The notes: generated by a model from the letters alone, not told the origin. 45,571 nt of DNA from Prolixibacteraceae bacterium (GCA_028377305.1 JAONJW010000019.1:1-45571); one strand, 5' to 3'; numbered from the stretch's first letter, positions 17,616 to 27,365 are shown. Program-made: numbers and translations.

Positions 17616-20600
17616 ATGTATATCCGAACGCTTCTTTGGACAATTATTTTTCTATTAACGGCAGTATATAAAACTCTAGCATCACCGGTATATAGTTTCA
17701 ACCAACTCTCGATAAAAGATGGACTACAAGAATCTTACATCACTTGTATGACCAAAGATCATAATGGAAATATGTGGATAGGAAACAGAGAGGGACTAAA
17801 CTGTTATGATGGATATAATATAAAGACATACAACTTCTCTCCTCTTGACCAAGAGAGTATACCATCTGATGAGATTCATTTTATTGTTGAAGACAAACAA
17901 AATAATATATGGGTAGGAACATCACGAGGTTTGGCAAGGTTTGACCCTAGTATCAATAAGTTTAAACGAATCGAGTTTGATGATTCACCTCTACTAACTT
18001 ATAGTGCGATACAATTAAAGACTAAAATAATCTTTTCCACTTCTTTTTCTCGTCTCATCGAATATAATTATAAGACCCAAGAGTTTTCAGAATTTATATC
18101 CAATAAAGATATCGATCCTTTCCCCTTTTTCAAGAAGATGATTAAGCTTGATAACAACACAATTCTAGCAAACTCCAAATGGAAAGGAGTATACTCGATA
18201 AATATTAAAGATAAATCGGTAGTAAAGATAAAAATAAAAATATCTCCACACACCCCAGCTATATTCCTAGACTCCCACGATAAGATATGGATTTCTGATC
18301 TTACCGATGGTGTACGTTGTTTTGATAGAAATTGGAATCTAATCCACTACTTCACATCCAAGAATTCTCCATTAACTCACGATATTATTCTTGATTTCGA
18401 AGAACAAAACAATAACCTTTGGCTAGCAACGGACGGTGGTGGGATAAATATTATTTCTTTGAATGACTTATCGTTCTCATCGATTCAAAACAAAAATAAT
18501 GACACACATTCCCTTCCCTGGAACTCATTCAACTGTCTATACAATGACCCAGATAATAACATGTGGTTAGGGTCAACGAGATCAGGGTTAATCAAAGTAT
18601 CTAAAACCTATTCTGAAATATTTAATAAAGTACCGTTTGGCAGCAACAAAGGTCTAAGTAACCAAACGATACTATATCTATATGAAGACAAAAACAATAA
18701 AATATGGATTGGAACAGATGGAGGGGGAATCAACCTTTTCGATCCAATACAAAAAACGTTTAAACACTTTAAATCAACCAAAGACAAAAAAGTAACAGGA
18801 ATCTGTAACCTTAATAATAATGAACTACTAATTTCAACTTACACTAGTGGTGTATTTCGTTTTAATAAGCACACTGGGGCAATAGTTCCTTTCACAATAT
18901 TCAATAATCAAACGCAGAAAATTATCACACTCCAAGAACCTGCGATTTCTCTAAATAACTACGGAGATAATAAGATCATTTTAATTGGGAATCATATGTA
19001 CCTATATGATATAGATAGTTTAAGATTTAATATTCTAGCATCCCAAGGCATCGACTATCACTACACAAACCTAGAGAAAGTAGCTGAGAATAGCTCCAAA
19101 GTATACTTTGCATCGAGAGTGGAAGTAATCGAATTAGACCGTGCCACAAAAAAAACTAAATGTATTTACACTTCTGATCTTCCTGATATTATCAATGATG
19201 CATGCATGGACTCAAAAGGTCAACTATGGCTAGCAAGCAGCTCTGGATTAACACATTACGATCCAACAAATGACACCACTATCAATAGAATAAATGGTAT
19301 CTCATTCAGAATAAATACCATTCTATGCGATAAAAATGACCAGCTTTGGTTGGGGGCAAAAAATATGGTTTATACTTACAATATTCATAACAAAAATCTT
19401 CGAACAATAAATGATTCATACAATACTCCCTTAAATGGATTTATTCCCCATTCTAAATTAATCGCAAAATCAGGTGATATATATATGGGAGGAGTGTTAG
19501 GTCTATCCATAATTAATCGAGATATCAACTTTCCTTCGATTGCTAATCGACCCCTTTTCATTGAAAAGATACAACTAAATGGAAAAGATATTAGTAGGGT
19601 GAAGAACTTTAAGAATGGGAGTCTTTCCATCCCTTGGAACTTTTCTGCTCTGCGTATAAAGCTTAAGGTCAAAGGAAATCTTTTTTACAAAAAACGTTTT
19701 AGATACAAGATAGTAGGAATTAATAACAAATATATTGAAACCTTCGATCATAATATCGACATATACTCACTCCCTACGGGAAGCTTTAATATCATTGGAT
19801 CGTATAAATCGGCAAATGGAAATTGGACTACACCAAAGCAAATAATAGAAGTAAGGGTTACTCCTCCTTGGTGGAGAAATAATATCTTCTATACAATTCT
19901 ATTCCTTCTAATCATCCTTACATCTATTGCAATCCACCTGAATATAAGCAAGATCAGAACACGCAACCAACAAATCGAAATCAATAAAATTAAAGAGAGA
20001 TTATATGAAGATAAGGTGAATTTCTTCATAAATATTAATCATGAGTTGAGAACACCACTTACACTTATATACGCACCACTGCAAAGATACTTTGCAACCA
20101 ATAGTATTAATCTTTTCAGCAGGAGTGATCTTAAAAGCATCTTCACACAAGCTAAGAACATGATGAATATTATTAACACACTTCTAGACATGAGAAGCAT
20201 GGAGGTGCAAAAAGATAAAACAGAGATCTCCTTATGTAAGTTAAACCGATGGGTTAAAAGCAAGGCACATGAGTTCTCTAATGAACTCAAGGAGAGGGAT
20301 ATTGACATAATCTTCAATCTAGATCGATCCATTACATCCACTCCATGGGATATAAGAAAAGGTGAGATGATATTATCCAATCTTATGATGAATGCACTAA
20401 AATACTCCAATGATCATACAACCATCACAATATCAACAGAAAAATTGGATGACCATATTAAAATCGCAGTTAAAGATCAAGGGATTGGAATTAACGAAGA
20501 GGAGATTGAAAAGTTATTTTCAAACTTCTATCAAGGTGGTCATAACATTCAGGGAAATGGAATTGGACTCTCCTATGCACAAATGCTGGTAAACCAACTT

Positions 20601-21548
20601 GGAGGGCGAATCAATGCATACAAAAATAGAGACGAAAGAGGGTCCACTTTTTATTTTGAAATACCTACTAACCTATCGATAAATACGGATATTGCGACAG
20701 ATAATGAAACAAATATCACCATTCAAGAAGTGCCGTTAATTGGTAAGTTGCAAACCAAAGAGTATTCCATCATCATCATCGAGGATAATCAAGACCTACG
20801 TGAGATGGAATGTAACCACTTAAAAAAATATTTCAAGAATGTTTACACAGCAAACAATGGAGAACATGGACTTGAAAAGATTTATAAATATCAACCTGAC
20901 ATTATTGTTAGTGACATCATGATGCCTAAACTTAATGGCTTTGAACTATGCAAGGTCGTTAAAAATGACTTTAAAATTAGCCACATCCCCATTATACTTT
21001 TAACAGCTTACAATAACCCGAAAAACACGTTGAATGGATATAAACTCGGGGCCAATGCATATGTACCTAAACCATTCCAGTTTGATCTTCTAATGTCTGT
21101 GATTACGACCCAACTACGAAATAGAGAATTCGTTAAAAGGAGATACCAGAACTTTTCACTACCTATGGTTGACCCTAAGGAGACGACGATTAGTAGCATT
21201 GACGAAGATTTCATATCTAAATTCATTAAACTTGTTGATAACAACCTTGATAATCCCGATCTTGACCTAAAAATGATTACCAAACAAATGTTCATGAGTC
21301 GTTCATCTGTCTCCAATAAAATTAAATCATTGATGGGAATTAGTATTATGGAATATGTTATTCAAGAACGGATCAAAAAAGCCATTGAACTGCTTTTACA
21401 AACAAACAAAAACATAACCCAGATATCTACAGAAGTAGGATTCTCCTCTTCTCGCTATTTTAGCACGGTTTTCAAAGAAAAGCAGAAAATGACACCATCA
21501 AACTTCCGTTTAAACAGAAAGAGTATTCCTAATCAGAATGATCTTTAA
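17616..21548 (+). CDS. Hybrid two-component system regulator (HTCS)
   Basis: The 1310-residue one-protein signalling system has a signal peptide (about 1-22). Two seven-bladed-type sensor propellers follow, made of reg_prop repeats (for example NMWIGNREGLNCYD, NNIWVGTSRGLARFDP, NKIWIGTDGGGINLFDP, GQLWLASSSGLTHYDP). Next are a Y_Y_Y domain (about 680-750) and a transmembrane helix (about 758-778). The histidine kinase has an H-box NHELRTPLTL with phospho-acceptor H809, an N-box LMMNALKYS and a G-box DQGIGI. A receiver domain has acceptor D1100 in SDIMMPKLNG, and a C-terminal AraC-type helix-turn-helix lies at about 1200-1300. The sensor domain is periplasmic and typically binds an oligosaccharide. 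Divergent placement from two GH18 genes suggests it senses chitin- or glycan-derived GlcNAc oligomers and activates them. Confidence 0.95.
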   Translation: MYIRTLLWTIIFLLTAVYKTLASPVYSFNQLSIKDGLQESYITCMTKDHNGNMWIGNREGLNCYDGYNIKTYNFSPLDQESIPSDEIHFIVEDKQNNIWVGTSRGLARFDPSINKFKRIEFDDSPLLTYSAIQLKTKIIFSTSFSRLIEYNYKTQEFSEFISNKDIDPFPFFKKMIKLDNNTILANSKWKGVYSINIKDKSVVKIKIKISPHTPAIFLDSHDKIWISDLTDGVRCFDRNWNLIHYFTSKNSPLTHDIILDFEEQNNNLWLATDGGGINIISLNDLSFSSIQNKNNDTHSLPWNSFNCLYNDPDNNMWLGSTRSGLIKVSKTYSEIFNKVPFGSNKGLSNQTILYLYEDKNNKIWIGTDGGGINLFDPIQKTFKHFKSTKDKKVTGICNLNNNELLISTYTSGVFRFNKHTGAIVPFTIFNNQTQKIITLQEPAISLNNYGDNKIILIGNHMYLYDIDSLRFNILASQGIDYHYTNLEKVAENSSKVYFASRVEVIELDRATKKTKCIYTSDLPDIINDACMDSKGQLWLASSSGLTHYDPTNDTTINRINGISFRINTILCDKNDQLWLGAKNMVYTYNIHNKNLRTINDSYNTPLNGFIPHSKLIAKSGDIYMGGVLGLSIINRDINFPSIANRPLFIEKIQLNGKDISRVKNFKNGSLSIPWNFSALRIKLKVKGNLFYKKRFRYKIVGINNKYIETFDHNIDIYSLPTGSFNIIGSYKSANGNWTTPKQIIEVRVTPPWWRNNIFYTILFLLIILTSIAIHLNISKIRTRNQQIEINKIKERLYEDKVNFFININHELRTPLTLIYAPLQRYFATNSINLFSRSDLKSIFTQAKNMMNIINTLLDMRSMEVQKDKTEISLCKLNRWVKSKAHEFSNELKERDIDIIFNLDRSITSTPWDIRKGEMILSNLMMNALKYSNDHTTITISTEKLDDHIKIAVKDQGIGINEEEIEKLFSNFYQGGHNIQGNGIGLSYAQMLVNQLGGRINAYKNRDERGSTFYFEIPTNLSINTDIATDNETNITIQEVPLIGKLQTKEYSIIIIEDNQDLREMECNHLKKYFKNVYTANNGEHGLEKIYKYQPDIIVSDIMMPKLNGFELCKVVKNDFKISHIPIILLTAYNNPKNTLNGYKLGANAYVPKPFQFDLLMSVITTQLRNREFVKRRYQNFSLPMVDPKETTISSIDEDFISKFIKLVDNNLDNPDLDLKMITKQMFMSRSSVSNKIKSLMGISIMEYVIQERIKKAIELLLQTNKNITQISTEVGFSSSRYFSTVFKEKQKMTPSNFRLNRKSIPNQNDL

Positions 21549-21586
21549 TATCGAACAGAATTACATTCTTGCAAAAGATAGACATC

Positions 21587-21636
21587 TTTAAACGTACAAT
21601 TCTTCAAGATAAAGAAAGATGAATCGTACGTTTAAA
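21587..21636 (+). terminator. Hairpin after the HTCS gene
   Basis: TTTAAACGTACAATTC (21587-21602) pairs with GAATCGTACGTTTAAA (21621-21636) with one mismatch and an 18-nt loop, 38 bases after the stop codon. No clear U-run follows, so termination efficiency is uncertain. Confidence 0.5.
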
Positions 21637-21672
21637 ATCTAACGAGATACAGCAGTAACACACATATTATTG

Positions 21673-21680
21673 TATATTTG
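21673..21680 (+). promoter_or_regulatory. -7 element for the lipoprotein at 21715
   Basis: TATATTTG matches TAnnTTTG and lies 34 bases before the ATG. There is no clear TTG at the -33 distance. Confidence 0.45.
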
Positions 21681-21714
21681 AAACACGAACAAAAGATCTC
21701 AAATACCAACAATA

Positions 21715-22476
21715 ATGAAAAATAAACTACATCTATCTCTTTTATTACTCTTTTCAAATCTAATTATCTCATGTACTGTTACTATTCAAGATCGTGAGAT
21801 CTTAGGTTTTCAAGATCAAGTAAAGTCTTGTATAGAAACTAAATATGACGCAACAAACCTTGATGGAAAATGGGGCAAAGGTCTTCTTCAATTTAATGCG
21901 ATACAAGAGTATTATTTTAATATAGAAGGGAACTCCGATACAATCATCTACAAAGATGACAAGAAAAAGATTCTAATAAAGGCAACCCAAACGCGAATAG
22001 ATGGTCGGATAGATATCGAGAAGATATACGATGCGGGAGGAAAGTTAATGTATTCGCAGAAATACCAATACTATTCAGACTTTGAGACCTACTATGAAAA
22101 GCTCGATCCTAACGGATTAAAGGAGATGGAATTTAGGATAAGCTATGATATCTATCATCGTATCAAATCGATGAAATATAAAGTCTTCACATATAAACAA
22201 AAGGTAGATTCATCCATCGATGATAAAAATAACGATGCATTAGATTCATCGCAAAAGCCTATAGACATCAGTAGTTATGACGTAAAATACACTTATAAAG
22301 ATGGCAATATCGATAGTATACAAACGAGTTTAAAGAATAACATCTCATATACAATAAACTACGAATACCTTGAATTTGATTCTCATGACAACTGGACCAA
22401 AAGGGTTGAAAAATATAGCGATGGATACAATAAACGCTATACATATGTAACCCATGAAATAGTCTATTATGAATAG
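21715..22476 (+). CDS. Hypothetical lipoprotein with YD-like strand repeats
   Basis: The family is not recognised. The 253-residue protein has a lipoprotein signal ending LIISC (C20). The mature part is rich in Tyr, Asp and Lys and alternates short strands with D/N-G turns: YDAGGKLMYSQKYQYY, YDIYHRIKSMKY, YTYKDGNIDSIQTS and ending KRYTYVTHEIVYYE. This resembles the antiparallel repeats of YD/RHS-like or MORN-like secreted Bacteroidota proteins, without an RHS toxin core. It lies behind its own -7 element and downstream of the HTCS gene, but nothing ties it to chitin use. A similar pattern is seen in the protein at 24951-25928, so they may be distant relatives. Confidence 0.65.
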   Translation: MKNKLHLSLLLLFSNLIISCTVTIQDREILGFQDQVKSCIETKYDATNLDGKWGKGLLQFNAIQEYYFNIEGNSDTIIYKDDKKKILIKATQTRIDGRIDIEKIYDAGGKLMYSQKYQYYSDFETYYEKLDPNGLKEMEFRISYDIYHRIKSMKYKVFTYKQKVDSSIDDKNNDALDSSQKPIDISSYDVKYTYKDGNIDSIQTSLKNNISYTINYEYLEFDSHDNWTKRVEKYSDGYNKRYTYVTHEIVYYE

Positions 22477-22731
22477 AGCTGACTAGTACAATAAATACAC
22501 ACGGTCTAATGACAGATCTAAACCCACCTGTTTTAACATTTATTTTTCCTATACATTGTACAATTAATGGTGTGAACACCAATAATAAGCTGATTAAGAT
22601 ATTGTCAATTCTCAAAAACTGAAGCAATGTAGATAATTCCAAGCTTCTCTTATTGAGAACAGAAGGATAATAAAATGAGTTCATTTAAGACAAATAATAC
22701 GATTTTATCAATAAATTTAAAGAGTTATACT

Positions 22732-23019
22732 ATGATCATTGTTACTGTAGATTGTCACCTTAAAGAGGAGAACAAAGAGAGTTATTTGAACACTTTTAAT
22801 GAGGTTTCGAAGACTGTCCATAAAGAAGGAGGGTGCATAAGGTACGAGATATTTCAAAAAGATGCAGATAGCCCAAATCTCTTTATTTTTGAGAAATGGG
22901 AGTCACAAGAAGCTTTGGATGCACACATTGCAACACCACATATGAATGTATTCTTTGAAAAGACAAATCCTTGGCTTGAAAAAGAACTAGAGATTAACGT
23001 ATTTGATGTTAAGTCTTAA
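22732..23019 (+). CDS. Antibiotic-biosynthesis-monooxygenase-fold (ABM/YgiN-like) protein
   Basis: From the ATG at 22732 the protein has 95 residues, the normal size of the family; an in-frame ATG at 22675 would add 19 residues not expected in it. The sequence has the dimeric ferredoxin-like ABM pattern: a first strand MIIVTVDCHLK, then a helix, GCIRYEIFQ, FIFEKWESQEALDAHIATPHM and a final short strand. Members act as quinol monooxygenases or in detoxification of reactive aldehydes and quinones; many are uncharacterised. The His in ATPHM and the Trp of EKW are typical. It is a single gene with long non-coding DNA on both sides, so context does not define a substrate. Confidence 0.82.
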   Translation: MIIVTVDCHLKEENKESYLNTFNEVSKTVHKEGGCIRYEIFQKDADSPNLFIFEKWESQEALDAHIATPHMNVFFEKTNPWLEKELEINVFDVKS

Positions 23020-23600
23020 TGGATAACACTTAATTCATCTATCTAAGAAGAACCTATCTCGTGGTAATATAGTGCAAGGAAAACCAATACACCGATCGTC
23101 TATATGATCCATGAGATAGCCGTTTGCTTATTTCCTTTTCAGACAATTCTATTAAAACATAATACTTGAGGGTTCTTTAACTTAAAGACTTTTTGAGTAT
23201 GCTACTTTGTTCCATATTTAAGAACTATCCATCACAACACTATGGTCATTTACTACATTAGTATCTTGTAATCAATAGATTTTACAATTCGCGCGGAGTC
23301 ATATCGTTATTCTTGAACAGAAGAATCTGATTAGAATTGCAACTAATTTAAACTCCATACTTTGTTTTCCATAATTATAAAACTGATTCAAGAAGGGGAA
23401 CAAACAATTTACCTCAAGAAATATCCACCCTTTTATATAGAATAGATCTAAATATTGGCATAGTACAGTCTTTGAAACAACGATCTATATAAACCCTAAA
23501 TTAATATTGACTAAACTAGTCAAACTCAGTTTGTAACATATCATTGTGTCATTACATTTTTTTTATTAAATTAACAGTATTAACATAACTGATCAACATT
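23020..23600. other. 581-base non-coding stretch
   Basis: No gene, tRNA or strong hairpin is evident. A small TCTTTAA/TTAAAGA hairpin lies near 23174-23188. The base composition is AT-rich and the reading frames are broken throughout. Confidence 0.4.
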
Positions 23601-24266
23601 ATGAAAAAAATTATTTTTGTCCTATTAATCATTGGTCTGATGATAAGTTCAGGTATAATCAAAGCACAGAATCCCAGTGGATTTACTTTTAAAGCTGGCA
23701 TGAACTTTGACAAGTACAAGGCAAAGAGTATTGTAGATTTAGATTATAAATCCATATCTAGTTATCACCTTGGTACTTATTATTCATTTCAGGTAAAACA
23801 AGCTAGAATACAAACAGGGCTAACATTTGTTCGTAGGGGTGGAGAAGAAATAGTATCGAAAGACATCGAATTAAATTATAATAATGAGACGGCATACACT
23901 TATGTTGAGGAGACATCAACAAAGATATATCTTAACTATCTTGAAATACCATTGAACTTAAGTTTCAAACTAATAAACTTTAGTGATAAAGGAGATGGCA
24001 TTAATCTATTTATGGAACCTGCATTAGGGTTCTGTCTCTACGGAGAGATGAAGAGCGGGGAAAATGATAGCGATATAGAAATTGGTTCTGAAGACACTGA
24101 TGATATTAAACCACTTAATATTAGTTTCAAATTTGGAGCAAGTATTAAACTAAAACACCTTGAACCTTACGTCGGATACGACATGGGACTAACCGATATT
24201 ACACCTCAAGCTGGAACAATCAAAAATAGTGGTTTTTATTTTGGTATAGCATATAATCTATTCTAA
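23601..24266 (+). CDS. Outer-membrane beta-barrel protein (PorT/OMP_b-brl_2-like)
   Basis: The 221-residue protein has a signal peptide cleaved after IIKAQ (about 23). Amphipathic strands follow: FTFKAGMNFDKY, YHLGTYYSFQVKQARIQTGLTFVRRGGEE, YLNYLEIPLNLSFKL, INLFMEPALGFCLYGEMKSG, NISFKFGASIKLKHLEPYVGYDMGLTDI and GFYFGIAYNLF, ending with Phe. This is the eight-stranded barrel plan of the small outer-membrane proteins widespread in Bacteroidota (PF13568 type). The Tyr-Leu-Glu-Ile-Pro-Leu strand is a good family mark. Between barrel strands lies an acidic loop (NDSDIEIGSEDTDD). The role is unknown; many members are uncharacterised. It is monocistronic, with a terminator 18 bases after the stop. 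Confidence 0.85.
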   Translation: MKKIIFVLLIIGLMISSGIIKAQNPSGFTFKAGMNFDKYKAKSIVDLDYKSISSYHLGTYYSFQVKQARIQTGLTFVRRGGEEIVSKDIELNYNNETAYTYVEETSTKIYLNYLEIPLNLSFKLINFSDKGDGINLFMEPALGFCLYGEMKSGENDSDIEIGSEDTDDIKPLNISFKFGASIKLKHLEPYVGYDMGLTDITPQAGTIKNSGFYFGIAYNLF

Positions 24267-24283
24267 TGAAATTTATTATGGTA

Positions 24284-24311
24284 ATTAAGGAGGTGAATAC
24301 ATCTCCTTAAT
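24284..24311 (+). terminator. Terminator after the beta-barrel gene
   Basis: ATTAAGGAG (24284-24292) and CTCCTTAAT (24303-24311) are perfect arms, extended inward by a G-U and a T-A pair; CTTGTTT follows. Confidence 0.7.
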
Positions 24312-24312
24312 C

Positions 24313-24344
24313 TTGTTTCTAGCCGACAAAATTACTTATATTTG
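24313..24344 (+). promoter_or_regulatory. Orphan promoter-like sequence
   Basis: TTG (24313-24315), 21 bases, then TATATTTG (24337-24344), a full match to the Bacteroidota promoter pattern. No open reading frame follows for 600 bases, so it could be chance, serve a small RNA or be a distant promoter of the gene at 24951. Confidence 0.4.
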
Positions 24345-24950
24345 GTGTTCTATATATCAAACCAAGACTTGTTCATAAGATGATCCGTCTTATCTATCTT
24401 ATTAGTTTTATTTAGCGCAATCCCCTCTATCCTTTCAACCCTTCTACTTAACTACATTGATTTCCATAGGAGTAATAAATAATTAACCATATATAAGCCT
24501 CTGTTCGAGAAATTGATTCAAAATAACATGTAAATTGTTAAGAACGATTATCACTGTTGTATGATTCTTCCAAAGGTAATCTTCAACTATTTTAATGTCA
24601 TCAATATTGTAAATATATGCCTAGACCTCCTAATACATTGCCAGATTCGTAATCAGTGGAAAACCTCTAATTAAAATAAACATGATTATACAACAAATAG
24701 ATGGTATTAATATAAAGGAAATCAATAAACCCAGGTCGTTTTTCCTAAATCAAGGACTTTGAATTATATTCTATTAATTGTAGATCAAGTCACTATTATT
24801 TTGATATAGTTTTCTTTTGAGAAAAGAACAAAAAAATACTAGAATAGATAGAGCCTAAAAAAGAGATATGGTTTATGTAATAATTCAAAAATAATTATCT
24901 TGCAGGATAAGTTTTAATTTAACAACATATTTATTGTAAATATCACATCA
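24345..24950. other. 606-base non-coding stretch
   Basis: No gene is supported. The longest start-led frame near the promoter (ATG at about 24380) stops after 11 codons. A small ATAAGA/TCTTAT hairpin lies at about 24376-24394. The sequence is otherwise AT-rich and featureless. Confidence 0.4.
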
Positions 24951-25928
24951 ATGAAGAGAGCTATTGTATTCTTTTTAGTATCCACACTTTATGTTATATC
25001 AGATTCTGTATCCATAGGGCAAGATATTGAAAAAAAGTGTATGATTAAAAAAGCATATAGCTCTGTGTCAACGAAGAAGTATAAAGCCATCGAACGTTTT
25101 GGGAAGATGGAGAGAGCAGAGTTAATTGGGCAGTACGCTTTAAGATATCGTTTTAATATTAAAGGAGATACGATTGAATCAAGTCGATACCAGATGAAGC
25201 CGGATGCCAAACAAGGGGATATTGACACCATCGCAATAATACGCTACAACAATCTTGGGCAGAAGGTAGAAGAAAGTACTTTTACGACGAAGGGCACTTA
25301 TGGTCGTTACGACTATTTCTACAATGAGAATGGGACTATAAAATTAATTAATCAATATAACCAAATGGGAAAGAAAGTCAATCGATCTGATTACTACTAT
25401 GATGGTAAAGGTCGTTTGACCCGAATGCTTAGACGAGGTTACCTCGGTGATACCATCCGATTTGATCAATATCAATATTTTAGATCCGGCACATCACTTC
25501 AAAAAGCGAGGCTATACAAAGAAGATGCAGGAAAAGAGGTTGCCTACTCTTTTGATCGAGCTCATCGTGTATACGAAAAGAAATACTACTATAAGAAGGC
25601 ATTAATAAAAAGTGTATTTCTCTCCTACGACTCCAAAGGGAAACTCATTTCACAAAATATAAAGAAGAAAGAGAAGCCTACGATTCATATTCGATATCAA
25701 TATGACAACAACGGTCAATTAATATATGAAAGAGTTTTGGACACATCGAACAAAAAAGCAGAGGCTGTCAGATATCAATATTTTTACGACAAAACAGGTC
25801 GATGGGTTCATCGATATGTTGCCGTAGAAAAGATTGAAGGCTTCTTTAGTGAAGGTTTTATAGAAGATAGAGAGTATCATGAAGATGGTACAGGAGATAA
25901 AACCGTATTCCCTATTTCCTATCACTAA
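24951..25928 (+). CDS. Secreted YD-repeat-like hypothetical protein
   Basis: The 325-residue protein has a hydrophobic signal peptide (MKRAIVFFLVSTLYVISDSVS, cleavage around 20-23) without a lipobox. The mature chain consists of Tyr- and Gly-rich short strands that recall YD repeats: RYNNLGQKVEES, YDYFYNENGTIKLINQYNQMG, DYYYDGKGRLTRML, LSYDSKGKLISQ, RYQYDNNGQLIYERVL and YQYFYDKTGRWVHRYV. There are at least six units of about 22-25 residues, with no RHS core or toxin domain. Such chains form extended beta structures in the periplasm or at the surface. Function is unknown. It is flanked by non-coding DNA on the left and gcvT on the right. Distant similarity to the lipoprotein at 21715 is possible. 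Confidence 0.68.
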   Translation: MKRAIVFFLVSTLYVISDSVSIGQDIEKKCMIKKAYSSVSTKKYKAIERFGKMERAELIGQYALRYRFNIKGDTIESSRYQMKPDAKQGDIDTIAIIRYNNLGQKVEESTFTTKGTYGRYDYFYNENGTIKLINQYNQMGKKVNRSDYYYDGKGRLTRMLRRGYLGDTIRFDQYQYFRSGTSLQKARLYKEDAGKEVAYSFDRAHRVYEKKYYYKKALIKSVFLSYDSKGKLISQNIKKKEKPTIHIRYQYDNNGQLIYERVLDTSNKKAEAVRYQYFYDKTGRWVHRYVAVEKIEGFFSEGFIEDREYHEDGTGDKTVFPISYH

Positions 25929-26149
25929 CATCCAGATACTACGATAACAGACTATTTCTGACTACGATTCTTTAAGGTTATTTATGTTATTTAAAATAGC
26001 GGACATACAGAAAAGATGTTTTCCAACAATTCTATTAAGAGATATGATAAAGTTCACTAGTAGTTAAATAGAACTCGCTACCTTTATAGTATAAAAAGCT
26101 AGTATTTCCATTTATTAGTAAACAAGAAACTCTAAAATATAAACCAATA

Positions 26150-27235
26150 ATGAAAACAACCGCTCTAAATAAAGTGCACAGAGATTTGGGTGCAAAAATG
26201 GTGGAGTTTGCTGGTTATGACATGCCTATTGAATATAGTGGCATCCAAGGTGAACACATGAAAGTGAGAGAAAGCGTCGGAGTGTTTGATGTATCTCACA
26301 TGGGAGAAATTTATGTCGAGGGCCCTAAGTGTTTGGAGTTCTTACAGATGATGACCTCCAACGATGTTTCCGTTTTGGAACATGGACAGGCACAGTATTG
26401 CTATTTCCCTAATGGTAAAGGAGGCATCATTGATGACCTTATCGTCTACTGTATAGAGAAAAAGACGACATATCTTTTGGTGATTAATGCATCTAATATT
26501 GAGAAAGATTATCAATGGTTGAAGGATCACCAAACCCAAGGAGTAACTCTTAATAATGTCTCGGATGACATTTCCCAACTAGCAGTGCAAGGGCCTAAAG
26601 CATTGGAGGTACTTCAACGATTGACTGAAGTTACGCTTAAGGATATTCCATTCTATCAATTTACTGTTGGAGAAATGGCAGGTGTTAAAGATGTGATTAT
26701 ATCTAACACAGGATACACTGGATCTGGAGGTTTTGAACTCTATTGTGCGAACAAGGAGGTAGAAGCACTATGGGAAGCGATTTTTGAAGCTGGGAAAGAG
26801 GAAGGGATTGCTCCTATAGGATTGGCTGCAAGAGATACTCTAAGAATGGAAAAAGGATACTGTTTATATGGCAACGATATAGACGACTCCACTTCTCCGT
26901 TAGAGGCTGGACTGGGATGGACAACCAAGTTCGTTGATAATAAACCTTTTATTGACCGTCAATTCTTAGAACAACAAAAAGCAGATGGCGTTACTAGGAG
27001 ATTAAGAGGATTCATTCTTCAAGAAAGAGGTATTCCTAGACATGGCTATGAGATTTGTACAGAATCTGGAGAAACCATTGGTATTGTGACTTCAGGGACT
27101 CAATCTCCAATGTTAAAACAAGGTATTGGAATGGGATATATCAATCTTGATCACTGTAAATTCGGAAATACAGTTTATATTAGGATACGTAAAAAATTAA
27201 TTCCGACGATTATTAAGAAACTACCATTGATATAA
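26150..27235 (+). CDS. gcvT: Aminomethyltransferase, glycine cleavage T protein
   Basis: The 361-residue protein has the full GcvT sequence pattern: an N-terminal [24 protein letters not shown], the [10 protein letters not shown] strand (about 45), [34 protein letters not shown] and the folate-site block [23 protein letters not shown]. The C-terminal [18 protein letters not shown] is also typical. It transfers the aminomethyl carbon from lipoylated H protein to tetrahydrofolate, releasing ammonia and giving 5,10-methylene-THF. Length is normal. The other glycine-cleavage genes (gcvH, gcvP) are not in the window; the standalone position is usual in Bacteroidota. It lies next to serine-biosynthesis genes, which fits serine-glycine-one-carbon flux, though the serC promoter shows they are separately transcribed. 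Confidence 0.96.
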   Translation: MKTTALNKVHRDLGAKMVEFAGYDMPIEYSGIQGEHMKVRESVGVFDVSHMGEIYVEGPKCLEFLQMMTSNDVSVLEHGQAQYCYFPNGKGGIIDDLIVYCIEKKTTYLLVINASNIEKDYQWLKDHQTQGVTLNNVSDDISQLAVQGPKALEVLQRLTEVTLKDIPFYQFTVGEMAGVKDVIISNTGYTGSGGFELYCANKEVEALWEAIFEAGKEEGIAPIGLAARDTLRMEKGYCLYGNDIDDSTSPLEAGLGWTTKFVDNKPFIDRQFLEQQKADGVTRRLRGFILQERGIPRHGYEICTESGETIGIVTSGTQSPMLKQGIGMGYINLDHCKFGNTVYIRIRKKLIPTIIKKLPLI

Positions 27236-27301
27236 ACCCCATTACAAATATCTACTAAAATAGAGTTCCGTCCATCTCTATGCCATCAAAATGGTTACAT
27301 A

Positions 27302-27332
27302 TTGATCCAATGTTAAGTTATGTATAGCTTTG
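27302..27332 (+). promoter_or_regulatory. Promoter of serC
   Basis: TTG (27302-27304), a 20-base spacer, then TAGCTTTG (27325-27332), matching the Bacteroidota -33/-7 pattern completely. The predicted start is near 27338-27341, directly before the palindrome. Confidence 0.65.
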
Positions 27333-27341
27333 CAAATAGAA

Positions 27342-27365
27342 ATACTATGATTTAAATCATAGTAT
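27342..27365. promoter_or_regulatory. Perfect 24-nt palindrome at the serC transcription start
   Basis: The half-site ATACTATGATTT is followed immediately by its exact complement AAATCATAGTAT. Placement at about +1 to +25 of the predicted serC transcript suggests an operator for a dimeric repressor, or a 5'-UTR hairpin. Confidence 0.55.

Noticed and set aside
24951-25928. RHS toxin or polymorphic toxin fragment
   Set aside because: The Tyr/Gly repeats recall YD repeats, but the protein is only 325 residues and lacks an RHS core and toxin tip; there is no immunity gene.
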